A stretch of 64,000 nucleotides of DNA from Clostridiales bacterium mt11 (GTDB lineage: Bacteria > Bacillota > Clostridia > Tissierellales > Tepidimicrobiaceae): contig LN874948.1 of assembly GCA_001282665.1 (NCBI GenBank), forward strand, positions 504,213 to 568,212, read 5' to 3'. The notes under the pieces were generated by a model that ran no database searches, was not told the DNA's origin, and saw nothing but the letters and a program-made list of their open reading frames with translations. This document shows, piece by piece, positions 22,359 through 30,687 of the stretch. Made by a program: the position numbers and the translations under genes. The stretch's first letter is position 1. Each line of letters opens with the position of its first letter.

Positions 22359-22847
22359 TTAATACGATTTTACTGCATCTTTTAAGCTTACAACCTTAGT
22401 ATCTGGTACTACTTGGAAAAATACTTCAATGCCTTTTTCTTCTATTTCTTTTAATACGTTCATTTCTTCAGGTTTTACAGCCACATTTGGAATAATAAAC
22501 TTAGATCCTTTCGTTTTAGCTATGCCTCCAAGATTTAATCTCTCTACAGGAAGCCCTTTATCAATAGCTTCCTTAACGGCTGCAATTGTCTTAAATAAGA
22601 GGATTGCCCTGAACTTATCGAAATTATCCTTATTCCAATAGTCTATTACCTCATCAATAGTTAAAACCTTGATTGTCATTCCCGTGTTTGAGGTAGACAT
22701 CACATAGATGTCCTTCATAAATGGATCCTTTGCTGTAACATCATCTACCACAAATAAAGCATTAGTATTCATTCCCTTTGACCACTTTGTCATTACTTGA
22801 CCATGAATAAGCCTATCATCTACTCTAGCTAATACTATTTCTCCCAT
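22359..22847 (-). CDS. PTS mannose/fructose/sorbose-family component IIB
   Basis: Phosphocarrier protein IIB of a mannose-class PTS, about 162 aa. The N-terminal GEIVLARVDDRLIHGQV holds the phosphorylated His (about residue 15); the middle 'VVDDVTAKDPFMKDIY' and C-terminal 'FQVVPDTKVVSLKD' are typical of the family. A GTG in frame lies at 22856, but GGGA is only about 2 nt from it and 10-11 nt from the ATG at 22847, so the ATG is chosen. It receives phosphate from the separate IIA encoded 21 nt upstream and passes it to sugar entering through IIC/IID. Specificity cannot be read from sequence. Confidence 0.93.
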   Translation of the reverse strand: MGEIVLARVDDRLIHGQVMTKWSKGMNTNALFVVDDVTAKDPFMKDIYVMSTSNTGMTIKVLTIDEVIDYWNKDNFDKFRAILLFKTIAAVKEAIDKGLPVERLNLGGIAKTKGSKFIIPNVAVKPEEMNVLKEIEEKGIEVFFQVVPDTKVVSLKDAVKSY

Positions 22848-22868
22848 TAAAATCACTTCCCTTTCTCA

Positions 22869-23273
22869 TTAATTATTAAATCTAATTTTCTTTATCCCGT
22901 CTATAGCCGAATCCGTTATCTTATGTAATAGTTCATCTATTTCTTCAAAATCCCTTGACTGAAATATTTCTATAAGCATAGGCATATTAACACCTGTAAT
23001 CACTTCAATATGGCTATATTTCTTCAACATATATAATGCTATATTAGATGGGCTACCACCCAATATATCTACAAAAATTATGGTATCCTTATTAGAATTA
23101 TTATTTTCAACTATTATTTTTTCGACTTCATTACGTAAATCTTCTACGCTTTCCCCTAATCTAAGACCTAAAGCATTTGCATCTTCTTGTTCACCCATTA
23201 TCATCTCAACGCTATTTAATAATTCTATGCCAAAATTTCCATGGGTAATTATAAGTATAGACTTCTTTTTCAT
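22869..23273 (-). CDS. PTS mannose-family component IIA
   Basis: 134-aa IIA phosphocarrier of the mannose class. The phosphorylation site is in IITHGNFG (His about residue 10). The conserved FVDILGGSPSNIA segment and 'VITGVNMPML' are present. A good RBS (GAAGGAAGAAGG) precedes the ATG. It lies between IID and IIB in the operon order IIC-IID-IIA-IIB; IIA and IIB are separate proteins here, whereas in E. coli ManX they are fused. It accepts phosphate from HPr, which is encoded elsewhere. Confidence 0.93.
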   Translation of the reverse strand: MKKKSILIITHGNFGIELLNSVEMIMGEQEDANALGLRLGESVEDLRNEVEKIIVENNNSNKDTIIFVDILGGSPSNIALYMLKKYSHIEVITGVNMPMLIEIFQSRDFEEIDELLHKITDSAIDGIKKIRFNN

Positions 23274-23379
23274 AAACCCACCTTCTTCCTTTGCATATCG
23301 TATTTAAATTCGGATGCCTCTCCCTCCAGAATAAAATATTATTTATAGAACGAGAGGCAATCCATAAAGTTTTCAATTC

Positions 23380-24255
23380 TTATAGGATACCTACACCTGC
23401 AAGTACGCCTAATATTACCGATAATCCAATAAGTGCTTGAGTAATCTTTAAACCTTTCTTGTTAAAGTAGTGATATACTCCTAATACAGTAACCAATGGA
23501 AGTAGACCAGGAAGTATTGAATCTAATATGTCTTGAAGAACAAATTCTTTTCCTGAAATAGTCCATTGTAGTGAACTACTAACTTTAACATAATTGGCTG
23601 CTAAAATTCCCATCATAAATAGTCCTAATACAGATAGTCCGTCGAGGATTTTCCTTATGTTCTTACCGCCAATGATTTCTGCCGCTGCAGAACGACCTAA
23701 TTTGTAACCAAGCTTTGTAAAATAAAAACCATACATATATGTGAGGGCTACAAACCCTAGCCAAGGAAACAATGCGCCCCAAGCACTTCCAGCTTGTGCC
23801 CATGGCATTGCTATTGCTATTAAAATATATTGAACAGTACCAGAGTCAATTGCATCTCCAATACCTGCAAGAGGCCCCATAAGCCCAACCTTAGTACTAT
23901 TGATTACTTCTCCACTAACTGCTTCATCTCTTTTTCCTTCTTCTATTGATTTGGCTCTTGCTTCTTCTAAAGAAGCTGTTATACCAAGAATAGTTCCTCC
24001 ACCCCAAACAGCTTGGGTGTTGTAAAACTGGGTATGTCGTAGATATGCTTCTTGTAGATCTTCTTCATCTTTATATAATTTTCTCAAGATAGGTGTTATT
24101 GCCCAAAGCAAGGAAGGGGCTATCATCCTATCATAAGTATGTGGAATTTCATTGGCATACCACCATCTAAACCAACTCCTGTGTAAGTCCTTATTTGTAA
24201 TTTTTCCCGTAGCATTGGTCAAAGTGGTACTGCTATTGTTTATATTATCACTCAT
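23380..24255 (-). CDS. PTS mannose-family component IID
   Basis: Membrane component IID, 291 aa. A cytoplasmic N-terminal half contains 'SWFRWWYANEIPHTYDRM' and the conserved 'FYNTQAVWGGGTILGITASLEEARA' and 'GLMGPLAGIGDAIDSGTVQYI' regions; the C-terminal half has hydrophobic segments ending in 'GLSVILGVLAGVGIL'. It works with IIC as the sugar channel. It starts 17 nt after the IIC stop and is followed after about 106 nt by IIA, a gap without a convincing terminator. The family link is firm. Confidence 0.94.
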   Translation of the reverse strand: MSDNINNSSTTLTNATGKITNKDLHRSWFRWWYANEIPHTYDRMIAPSLLWAITPILRKLYKDEEDLQEAYLRHTQFYNTQAVWGGGTILGITASLEEARAKSIEEGKRDEAVSGEVINSTKVGLMGPLAGIGDAIDSGTVQYILIAIAMPWAQAGSAWGALFPWLGFVALTYMYGFYFTKLGYKLGRSAAAEIIGGKNIRKILDGLSVLGLFMMGILAANYVKVSSSLQWTISGKEFVLQDILDSILPGLLPLVTVLGVYHYFNKKGLKITQALIGLSVILGVLAGVGIL

Positions 24256-24272
24256 TTTAACCTTGCCTCCTT

Positions 24273-25049
24273 CTAATATGACTCAGAATTTTCGCTAGTA
24301 ATTAAAATATACAAATATGCTACTATTGCACCAACAACAGCAAAGGTTACAGTATTTATTCCAAGAGGTTTTAACATAACTGACGTGAAATATGCTAAAA
24401 GGAAAAATACAAGGAATTTTTTCTTCCCTATTACCTGTAATATAAGTGCAATACCAAGTGCTGCAAGCCCTCCACCTATTACATCAAGTATATGGAACAC
24501 TTTTCCTCCTGAAAGTGAAGTTGTAAAATCTGCAATAACTGGTGCTCCGTAGTAAAGAGCAATAAACATAGCTGGTACAAATAATGCAAAACTAACTATC
24601 GTAGGTAAGATAATAATGGAAAGAGTTAACCCTTTATCATTTAATTCAGCAGCATATTTATCAGTTAAACGTACAATAAATGTGTTAAGGAAGAATCTAA
24701 ACTGATAAAGATAACTACCTAAAAGTCCTACTGGTACTGCTACTGCAATAGCTTCAGTAGGTTGTAATCCTGCTAACATAGCCACAGGTACTGCTATAGC
24801 AGTGGCTACTGCTGGTTCACTTGGCATAGCTCCTCCAGGAGCAATCATGCCCATATAAATCAACTGTATTGAAGCTGTAATTGCCATAGCTGTAGTAACA
24901 TCTTTCATTACAATACCTACAATTAGACCTGTCATCAAAGGGCTAAACCTAAGATTTAATGTTGAATAGCCGAGGGCACGTGATTCAACTAAAGCTACCC
25001 AAATAGCTATTATTAATGCTTGAACTACACTAAGATTAGCTTGTCCCAT
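24273..25049 (-). CDS. PTS mannose-family component IIC
   Basis: Polytopic membrane permease IIC, 258 aa, with about eight hydrophobic segments starting at 'VVQALIIAIWVALVESRALGY'. The family motifs 'SPLMTGLIVGIVMKDVTTAMAI', 'IQLIYMGMIAPGGAMPSEPAVATAI' and 'ALGIALILQVIGKKK' are easily seen (segments quoted separately). It is the first gene of the PTS operon, with a strong RBS, and lies behind a promoter and a cre-like site at 25102-25164. The operon also carries a dehydrogenase, pointing to a sugar acid rather than mannose as substrate (inference). Confidence 0.94.
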   Translation of the reverse strand: MGQANLSVVQALIIAIWVALVESRALGYSTLNLRFSPLMTGLIVGIVMKDVTTAMAITASIQLIYMGMIAPGGAMPSEPAVATAIAVPVAMLAGLQPTEAIAVAVPVGLLGSYLYQFRFFLNTFIVRLTDKYAAELNDKGLTLSIIILPTIVSFALFVPAMFIALYYGAPVIADFTTSLSGGKVFHILDVIGGGLAALGIALILQVIGKKKFLVFFLLAYFTSVMLKPLGINTVTFAVVGAIVAYLYILITSENSESY

Positions 25050-25101
25050 TTTATTTCCTCCTTTTTTAAAAAAATATAACTATGCTAAATAACTCGTTAA
25101 A

Positions 25102-25115
25102 TGGCAACGTTTTCT
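25102..25115 (-). promoter_or_regulatory. Candidate cre (CcpA) site in the PTS operon leader
   Basis: On the minus strand AGAAAACGTTGCCA matches the cre consensus TGNAANCGNTNNCA at every defined position except the first. It lies about 15-25 nt downstream of the predicted transcription start, a position where CcpA can block elongation. Fits catabolite repression of a PTS operon. Confidence 0.5.
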
Positions 25116-25135
25116 TCATGCCTCCTCTCAATTTC

Positions 25136-25164
25136 ATTATAGTTGTTTAAAAAATCCTTTTAAA
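25136..25164 (-). promoter_or_regulatory. Candidate promoter of the PTS operon
   Basis: Minus-strand TTTAAA (25159-25164), 17-bp spacer, TATAAT (25136-25141). The -10 box is perfect, the -35 is weak, which suits a promoter needing an activator. No sigma-54 (GG-N10-GC) promoter was seen, unlike many LevR-controlled mannose-class PTS operons. Confidence 0.5.
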
Positions 25165-25345
25165 TATTTATTAAATATAATTAACTTTAGGGCAACCGAT
25201 GAAAAGAAGATATTTATGTATTTCCACTATCACTACTCTATCAATTAATATAGTCCCTATAATATTTTCATATGCCCTAAAATTAACTACTATATGATAT
25301 TAATACTTTATCATGAAAACAAACAATGATATAATTATAGTGAAA

Positions 25346-26746
25346 CTACTCCCATACAGTATGATAAATTCCTTCTTTATCTACTCTATTATAAGTGTGG
25401 GCTCCAAAAAAATCCCTTTGAGCCTGAATAAGATTTGCCGGAAGTCTTTCTTCAATCATACTGAAAAAATAATCTAAAGCTGTATTGTGAACAAGGGTAG
25501 GTATATAAAAATCCCTTGCAATATTGACTACATTTTTTACAGAATCTGTTTTTTCCATTAAGAACTTTAATGCTCTATCGTCGTTTAACAGATTTACATT
25601 TTCATTATACCTTTTAACTATTTCCCCTACAAAGTCAAGCATCTCACATCTTATGATACATCCACCTTTCCATATTCTTAAGACTTCTGAAATGTCTATA
25701 TTAAAATCATAATCTTTAGATGCTTCTGAGATAATCCATAATCCTTGAGAAAATAATATTAAATATGAAAAAAGTAACGAATCCTCTAAACCTTCAATAA
25801 TCTTTTCCTTATCATATGAATCTTTAGGATATTCCTTATTGATTTTTCTCGAAAGATTTACCCTATCTTCTTTAAAATACGAAAGGATTCTACCTTCTAC
25901 AGCTACACTAAGTGAAGGGGCAGGGATTCCAATATTAAAAGCTGCTTCAGTAGTCCATTTTCCAGTTCCCTTTTGCCCTGCTTTATCTAAAATCAATTCA
26001 ACAATAGGCTTTCCTGTTTCCTCATCCTTATGTCTCATAACCTTAGAGGATATTTCCATAAGAAATGAATTGAGTTCTCCTTCATCCCATCTCCCAAATA
26101 CATCTGCTATTTCGTCTGACGAAAGCTTCAACACCTTTTTCAATATGTCGTATGCCTCGGATATGGCCTGCATCATTCCATACTCTATGCCATTGTGGAT
26201 CATCTTTACAAAGTGTCCTGCGGCTCCATCTCCTACATAAGTACAACAAGGTCCTTCTTCAGTTTGTGCTGCAATCTTTAGTAGTATATCTTCAACTAAA
26301 TCATAGGCTTTCTTTGTTCCTCCAGGCATTAAAGAAGGTCCATGAAGAGCACCAGCTTCTCCACCAGAGACTCCCATCCCTAGAAACAGTATTCCTTTAT
26401 CATTTAACTCCTTTATTCTTCTTATAGTATCAAAATAATATGAATTTCCTCCGTCTATTATAAGATCTCCTTTGTCTAGGTAAGGAACAAGTTTTTCAAT
26501 CATACCATCTACTGGTTCACCTGCTTTAATCATTAAAACAATCTTCCTTGGTTTTTTTAATGATTGTATAAAAGATTCAATATCACAATAGCCAGTAATA
26601 TCCCGATTCTCTATTTCCTTTTCTATAAAATCCTTTGTCTTTCGAGTTGTCATATTAAAGACCGATACGCTAAAGCCCTTATTTCCAATATTTAAAGCAA
26701 GATTTTTTCCCATTACTCCTAATCCAATTAAACCAATGTCGTTCAT
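25346..26746 (-). CDS. gnd: 6-phosphogluconate dehydrogenase, decarboxylating
   Basis: Oxidises 6-phosphogluconate to ribulose 5-phosphate and CO2. About 466 aa, as in the family. Seen: N-terminal nucleotide-binding GLIGLGVMGKNLALNI, IIDGGNSYYFDT, GVSGGEAGALHGPSLMPGG, the catalytic Lys region FVKMIHNGIEYGMMQ, and KWTTEAAFNIGIPAPSL. The frame opens at 26767, but AGGAGG is 7 nt before the ATG at 26746, which fits family N-termini. It follows the second dehydrogenase gene after 29 nt, so these two form an operon read toward the PTS operon. Together they suggest production and oxidation of 6-phosphogluconate from an imported keto acid. Confidence 0.95.
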   Translation of the reverse strand: MNDIGLIGLGVMGKNLALNIGNKGFSVSVFNMTTRKTKDFIEKEIENRDITGYCDIESFIQSLKKPRKIVLMIKAGEPVDGMIEKLVPYLDKGDLIIDGGNSYYFDTIRRIKELNDKGILFLGMGVSGGEAGALHGPSLMPGGTKKAYDLVEDILLKIAAQTEEGPCCTYVGDGAAGHFVKMIHNGIEYGMMQAISEAYDILKKVLKLSSDEIADVFGRWDEGELNSFLMEISSKVMRHKDEETGKPIVELILDKAGQKGTGKWTTEAAFNIGIPAPSLSVAVEGRILSYFKEDRVNLSRKINKEYPKDSYDKEKIIEGLEDSLLFSYLILFSQGLWIISEASKDYDFNIDISEVLRIWKGGCIIRCEMLDFVGEIVKRYNENVNLLNDDRALKFLMEKTDSVKNVVNIARDFYIPTLVHNTALDYFFSMIEERLPANLIQAQRDFFGAHTYNRVDKEGIYHTVWE

Positions 26747-26775
26747 AAGATTTCCTCCTATTATCAAATACTGTT

Positions 26776-27765
26776 CTAGTTTAATATATCTTTATTTATA
26801 AGATTATCAGGAACTTCTCCCCTTAATACTTTCTCTATATCATCTACTACCTTATCTCCCATACCCTTTAAACACTCATAGGTATAAGCTGATATATGAG
26901 GAGTTATTACTACATTTTCATATTTTAATAATGGATGATTTTCATCTATTGGTTCTCCTTCAAGTACATCAAGACCTAGTCCTCTAACTATACCCTTATC
27001 TAACGCTTTAATTAGACTTTTCTCTTCCATAAGTGCTCCCCTAGCAGTGTTTACAATAAACACACCTTTTTTCATTAAGCCGAATTCTTTTTCGGATATC
27101 ATATGGTAACTATTTTCATCTAAAAATGCATTTAAGGATATTATATCTGCTCTTTTAAGAAGTTCTTCTAAACTTACAGGTTCAGCTCCTCTTTCCCTAA
27201 TTTCTTCATAGGTAAGATTCGGATCATATGCTATTACATCTGCATTAAATCCATTCTTTAATATCTCACCTACTCTACTCCCAATATTTCCAAGACCGAT
27301 AACTCCTAAGGTCTTATTTTTTATCTCATATCCAACAAACTTAAATCTCTTTTCCCATTGACCTGCCTTTACTCTATCAGAAGCAGAGTTTATTTGCCTT
27401 ATAGTAGACATAAGTAGCGAAACTGCATTCTCAGCTACGGCTTCTCTTTCCACTATAGCATCTACCTTTGTAACAAAGGTGCCTTTCCTTGTAGCAGCCT
27501 CTATATCTATGTTGTTATAACCAATCCCATGTCTTGTGATCAATAAAGTTTCATCTTTATGTTCAAAGAATTCTGCATTATATGATGCAGTAACGCTTGC
27601 AATTATAATTGGATATCCATTGAGCTTATCCGCTAATTCTTTTCCTCCCATGTCTTTAGGAAGATTAAATATATCTACTTTTCCTAATGCCCTTAATCGT
27701 TCTATATGCTCTGTAAAATGCTTTCCAAAACTACTTGAGTTAACAACTGCAATCTTAGTTTTCAT
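26776..27765 (-). CDS. D-2-hydroxyacid dehydrogenase, gnd operon
   Basis: 329-aa NAD(P)-dependent D-2-hydroxyacid dehydrogenase, a distant paralogue of the enzyme at 21382-22335. Motifs: RHGIGYNNIDIEAATRKGT, GVIGLGNIGSRVGEI (Rossmann loop), catalytic Arg in NTARGALM, Glu in DVLEGEPI, His in TPHISAYT. It is the first gene of the dehydrogenase-gnd operon and divergent from rpiR; the region between holds a perfect inverted repeat. Direct coupling to gnd supports a role in making 6-phosphogluconate, for example from 2-keto-6-phosphogluconate. Alternative substrates such as glyoxylate or hydroxypyruvate cannot be excluded. Confidence 0.82.
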   Translation of the reverse strand: MKTKIAVVNSSSFGKHFTEHIERLRALGKVDIFNLPKDMGGKELADKLNGYPIIIASVTASYNAEFFEHKDETLLITRHGIGYNNIDIEAATRKGTFVTKVDAIVEREAVAENAVSLLMSTIRQINSASDRVKAGQWEKRFKFVGYEIKNKTLGVIGLGNIGSRVGEILKNGFNADVIAYDPNLTYEEIRERGAEPVSLEELLKRADIISLNAFLDENSYHMISEKEFGLMKKGVFIVNTARGALMEEKSLIKALDKGIVRGLGLDVLEGEPIDENHPLLKYENVVITPHISAYTYECLKGMGDKVVDDIEKVLRGEVPDNLINKDILN

Positions 27766-27939
27766 TTAATATCCCCCTTCTGCATTAAAGACTATATAAT
27801 TGCTATATTAAAACTTATACTTATTTTTCATAATGTTGATCTATTTCTTTCTTATCTAGATATAGATAAAAAAGAAAATCTAGTCCTAATTGATTATAAT
27901 AAATTCATATGCAAATTTATTTTTTTATTATAATTTTTA

Positions 27940-27988
27940 TGAAAAAAAATTCTTTCTCTTATTATATACTAAGTGGAATTTTTTTTCA
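27940..27988. repeat. Perfect 13-bp inverted repeat, candidate RpiR operator pair
   Basis: TGAAAAAAAATTC (27940-27952) and its exact reverse complement GAATTTTTTTTCA (27976-27988) lie in the divergent rpiR/dehydrogenase intergenic region. Each arm itself contains GAA-N6-TTC, so the pair could be two operator copies about 36 bp apart centre to centre. The A/T-tract content makes some similarity by chance possible, but the 13-bp identity and the position between regulator and target are suggestive. Confidence 0.5.
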
Positions 27989-28012
27989 ACCCATTACTTG
28001 CCATTTTTATTT

Positions 28013-28041
28013 TTGACTTTTTGATACATTTCTGATATATA
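28013..28041 (+). promoter_or_regulatory. Candidate promoter of rpiR
   Basis: TTGACT (28013-28018), 17-bp spacer, TATATA (28036-28041), about 40 bp before the rpiR start and just downstream of the inverted repeat at 27940-27988. Confidence 0.55.
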
Positions 28042-28078
28042 TTTTGTTGTAAGAACATTAATGAGAAAAGGTGATATT

Positions 28079-28933
28079 ATGAGCACTACCCCACGTGCAT
28101 TTCTGGAAATCAAGTCACAATATAGTAATTTTAATGAAACAGAAAGAAAAATTGCTGATTATATTCTTAAGAACCCAGAAGAATTAATTTATTCTACAAT
28201 AAGTGAAGTAGCGGATAAACTTGAATTAGCGGATTCGACGATATTTCGTTTTTGTAAAAAAATAAATTTTAAAGGATTTCATGATCTTAAAATATGTTTG
28301 GCTACGGACTTTATAGGTCCAACTAGTAGCTATGGAAATGAACAGATTTTTGAAAGTGATAATGAGTCGGCAATAGTTAATAAAGTATTTAATTCTAATA
28401 TATCTGTATTAAATGATTCATTGCGTTCTATTGATTCAAATCTAATAGAAAAAGCTGTGGATATGTTACTAAATGCTAGACAAATTGTATTCTATGGAAA
28501 TGGTGGTTCAGGAATTGTTGCTATGGATGCCCATCAAAAATTTCTACGAATAGGATTAAACGTTTCATCCTATACAGATTACCATATGCAGCTTATGTCT
28601 GTTGCTCAACTTACAAAAGATGATGTAATTGTAGTAATTTCCCATTCAGGCTCTAATCTAAGCATGATGAACATACTAGACATTGCTAAAGAAAATGGAA
28701 CAAAATCCATTGGAATAACTTCGTTTTCAAAATCACCTATTAATGAGAAAGTAGATATTTGTCTTAATGTCATTTCTCATGAAATAGAGTATCAATTTGA
28801 AGCTTTTTCTTCGAGGATTGCCCATCTTACTATAATCGATGTTTTATATATTAGTATGACATTAAAGAGAAAAGAACTATCGGATATTGCTCTTAGCAAG
28901 ATGCGTAATGCAATTTCCTACACAAAAATATAG
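28079..28933 (+). CDS. MurR/RpiR-family transcriptional regulator
   Basis: About 284 aa: N-terminal HTH_6 DNA-binding domain (residues 1-80, with 'FNETERKIADYILKNPEE' and 'ADSTIFRFCKKINFKGF') and a C-terminal SIS sugar-isomerase-like domain (about 110-240, with 'FYGNGGSGIVAMDAHQKF' and 'VVISHSGSNLSMM') that binds a phosphosugar effector. An ATG also occurs at 28061, but AAGGTG lies just before the ATG at 28079, so that is preferred. It is divergent from the dehydrogenase-gnd operon and upstream of eda, so it is the likely regulator of this island, responding to an intermediate such as 6-phosphogluconate or KDPG (inference). Confidence 0.9.
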   Translation: MSTTPRAFLEIKSQYSNFNETERKIADYILKNPEELIYSTISEVADKLELADSTIFRFCKKINFKGFHDLKICLATDFIGPTSSYGNEQIFESDNESAIVNKVFNSNISVLNDSLRSIDSNLIEKAVDMLLNARQIVFYGNGGSGIVAMDAHQKFLRIGLNVSSYTDYHMQLMSVAQLTKDDVIVVISHSGSNLSMMNILDIAKENGTKSIGITSFSKSPINEKVDICLNVISHEIEYQFEAFSSRIAHLTIIDVLYISMTLKRKELSDIALSKMRNAISYTKI

Positions 28934-28979
28934 TTATGCTAATACTATTTTTATATCATATTATTTTAGGAGGTAGAAA

Positions 28980-29606
28980 ATGAAAAAGTATGAGGTTCTA
29001 AGTCAAATTGAAGAAACAGGAATCATAGCAGTTGTAAGAGCTAAGAATAGAGATGAAGCTAAAAAAATCGCTTTAGCCTGTATGGAAGGTGGCATTAATG
29101 CCATAGAGATTGCCTTTACAGTTCCTGGAGCACATAAAGTTATTGAAGCTTTAACAGAAGAATTTGGAGATAAATTATTAGTAGGAGCAGGTACAGTATT
29201 GGACAGTGAAACTGCAAGAATAGCCATATTATCAGGTGCAAAGTATATTGTTAGCCCAAGTTTTGATGCTGAGGTAGTAAAACTCTGCAACAGGTATCAA
29301 GTACCCTATATGGCGGGTTGTATGACACTTACTGAAATGGTAAAAGCAATGGAAACAGGAACAGATGTAATAAAAGTATTCCCAGGAAGTGTATTTGGCC
29401 CTTCTTTTATTTCAGCGGTTAAAGGTCCTCTTCCTCAAGCTGTATTGATGCCAACAGGCGGTGTTAATTTAGACAATGTAGATCAATGGATTAAAAATGG
29501 CTGCATAGCAGTTGGAGTAGGCGGAAACCTTACTAAAGGTTCAAGTAATGAAATAACTGAAACAGCTAAACAATTCGTTGAAAAAATAAAACAAGCAAGA
29601 ATATAG
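28980..29606 (+). CDS. eda: KDPG/KHG aldolase (2-keto-3-deoxy-6-phosphogluconate aldolase)
   Basis: Class I aldolase splitting KDPG to pyruvate and glyceraldehyde 3-phosphate (or KHG to pyruvate and glyoxylate). 208 aa, usual length. Seen: IIAVVRAKNRDEA, AIEIAFTVPGA with the catalytic Glu, GAGTVLDSE, SPSFDAEVV, Schiff-base Lys in DVIKVFPGS, and MPTGGVNLDNV. It has a strong AGGAGG and follows rpiR after 46 nt, probably as a second gene of the same unit. No 6-phosphogluconate dehydratase (edd) or KDG kinase is in the window, so the source of KDPG must be encoded elsewhere. Confidence 0.93.
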   Translation: MKKYEVLSQIEETGIIAVVRAKNRDEAKKIALACMEGGINAIEIAFTVPGAHKVIEALTEEFGDKLLVGAGTVLDSETARIAILSGAKYIVSPSFDAEVVKLCNRYQVPYMAGCMTLTEMVKAMETGTDVIKVFPGSVFGPSFISAVKGPLPQAVLMPTGGVNLDNVDQWIKNGCIAVGVGGNLTKGSSNEITETAKQFVEKIKQARI

Positions 29607-29675
29607 AAGTCCTTGCCTTATCATCAACTCCATTAAATTTTCACGACTAGTTTATACTATGCTAGGCGTACATAT

Positions 29676-29715
29676 AAAGCAAAGAGAAGGTAAAGCAAAT
29701 CCTCCTCTTTGCTTT
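29676..29715. terminator. Hairpin between convergent eda and SDR genes
   Basis: Long stem AAAGCAAAGAG-A-AGG / CCT-C-CTCTTTGCTTT with one mismatch. T-runs are modest on both sides; probably a bidirectional terminator. Confidence 0.65.
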
Positions 29716-29756
29716 ACTCTAATAAAATCATAAAATAAAAATTATAGATAATATAT

Positions 29757-30530
29757 TTAATTAACTGCAAACATGGATTCAGGTAATGTTTGTCCTCCAT
29801 CTACTGCAATAGTTTGTCCAGTAATATATTTAGCTTCATCACTAGCTAAGAATAGTGCAGCATAAGCTATATCTTCAGGTTTTCCTAGTTTACCCATTGG
29901 TATGGAAGCTTCTTGAGCCTTTATGTACTCTTCCCCTAATTGACTATCCATACCTTCTGTCATAATATTACCTGGTTCTACTCCATTTACAGTAATATTG
30001 TATTGGGCTAGTTCAATTGCAGCAGTTTTTATAAAGCCATTTACTCCACCTTTAGTTGCAGCATAATGAGCTAATCCTGGGTTACCTGTTTTATTACCAG
30101 TAATAGATGATGTAATGACTATTCTACCATATTTATTTTCCATCATATTCTCCATACAAGCTTTTACAGCTAAAAATGTTCCCTTTAAATTAACATCGTT
30201 AACATGATCCCAGTCTTCAACGGTCATATCTTTTAATCTAACCTCTGGGAATATTCCTGCGTTGTGACATAGTACATCAATCCTGCCATAACGTTCAATA
30301 CAAGTTTTAGCCATGTTCTCCATATCTTCTTGACTGCTTACATCCCCTAAGAAATAAGAGGCTTCTCCACCTATTTCTTTGATTTCCTCTACAACCTTTT
30401 TAGCAGCATCTTCACTTCTAACTACTACCAATACCTTTGCACCATCTTTAGCAAATACTTTGGAGATACCTCTACCTATACCCCTTGCTCCTCCAGTAAC
30501 GATAACTACTTTATCTTTCATTCTTTCCAT
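29757..30530 (-). CDS. SDR-family oxidoreductase (UcpA/FabG-like)
   Basis: Classical short-chain dehydrogenase/reductase, 257 aa. Cofactor loop TGGARGIGRG, the NAG motif in HNAGIFP, catalytic Ser in TSSITG, and active-site YAATK are all present; the C-terminus has ITGQTIAVDGGQTLPE. The TLPE ending recalls UcpA-type SDRs and sugar-acid dehydrogenases. It is monocistronic and convergent with eda. Beside a sugar-acid island it may be a 5-keto or 2-keto sugar-acid reductase, but FabG-like fatty acid activity or another ketone substrate is equally possible from sequence. Confidence 0.85.
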   Translation of the reverse strand: MERMKDKVVIVTGGARGIGRGISKVFAKDGAKVLVVVRSEDAAKKVVEEIKEIGGEASYFLGDVSSQEDMENMAKTCIERYGRIDVLCHNAGIFPEVRLKDMTVEDWDHVNDVNLKGTFLAVKACMENMMENKYGRIVITSSITGNKTGNPGLAHYAATKGGVNGFIKTAAIELAQYNITVNGVEPGNIMTEGMDSQLGEEYIKAQEASIPMGKLGKPEDIAYAALFLASDEAKYITGQTIAVDGGQTLPESMFAVN

Positions 30531-30650
30531 AGTTTTATACCTCCTAGCTCATTGTGAATTATTTAACTATTATATATTATCTTAAATATACCCTAAATTT
30601 TCAACAAAAACAAGTCCATTAAAAATTTATATAGTAATATTGGCTAATTT

Positions 30651-30684
30651 AAGGACACTCCCACTTATAAGTAGGAGTGTCCTT
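30651..30684 (-). terminator. Hairpin after the GNAT gene
   Basis: Perfect 11-bp stem AAGGACACTCC/GGAGTGTCCTT three bases beyond the stop codon of the acetyltransferase gene. T-run is poor, so this may be a processing or weak terminator hairpin. Confidence 0.6.
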
Positions 30685-30687
30685 AAA

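Noticed and set aside
29676..30684. CRISPR repeats or tandem repeats among the hairpins
   Set aside because: The inverted repeats are single terminator hairpins with different sequences; no regularly spaced direct repeats occur anywhere in the window.
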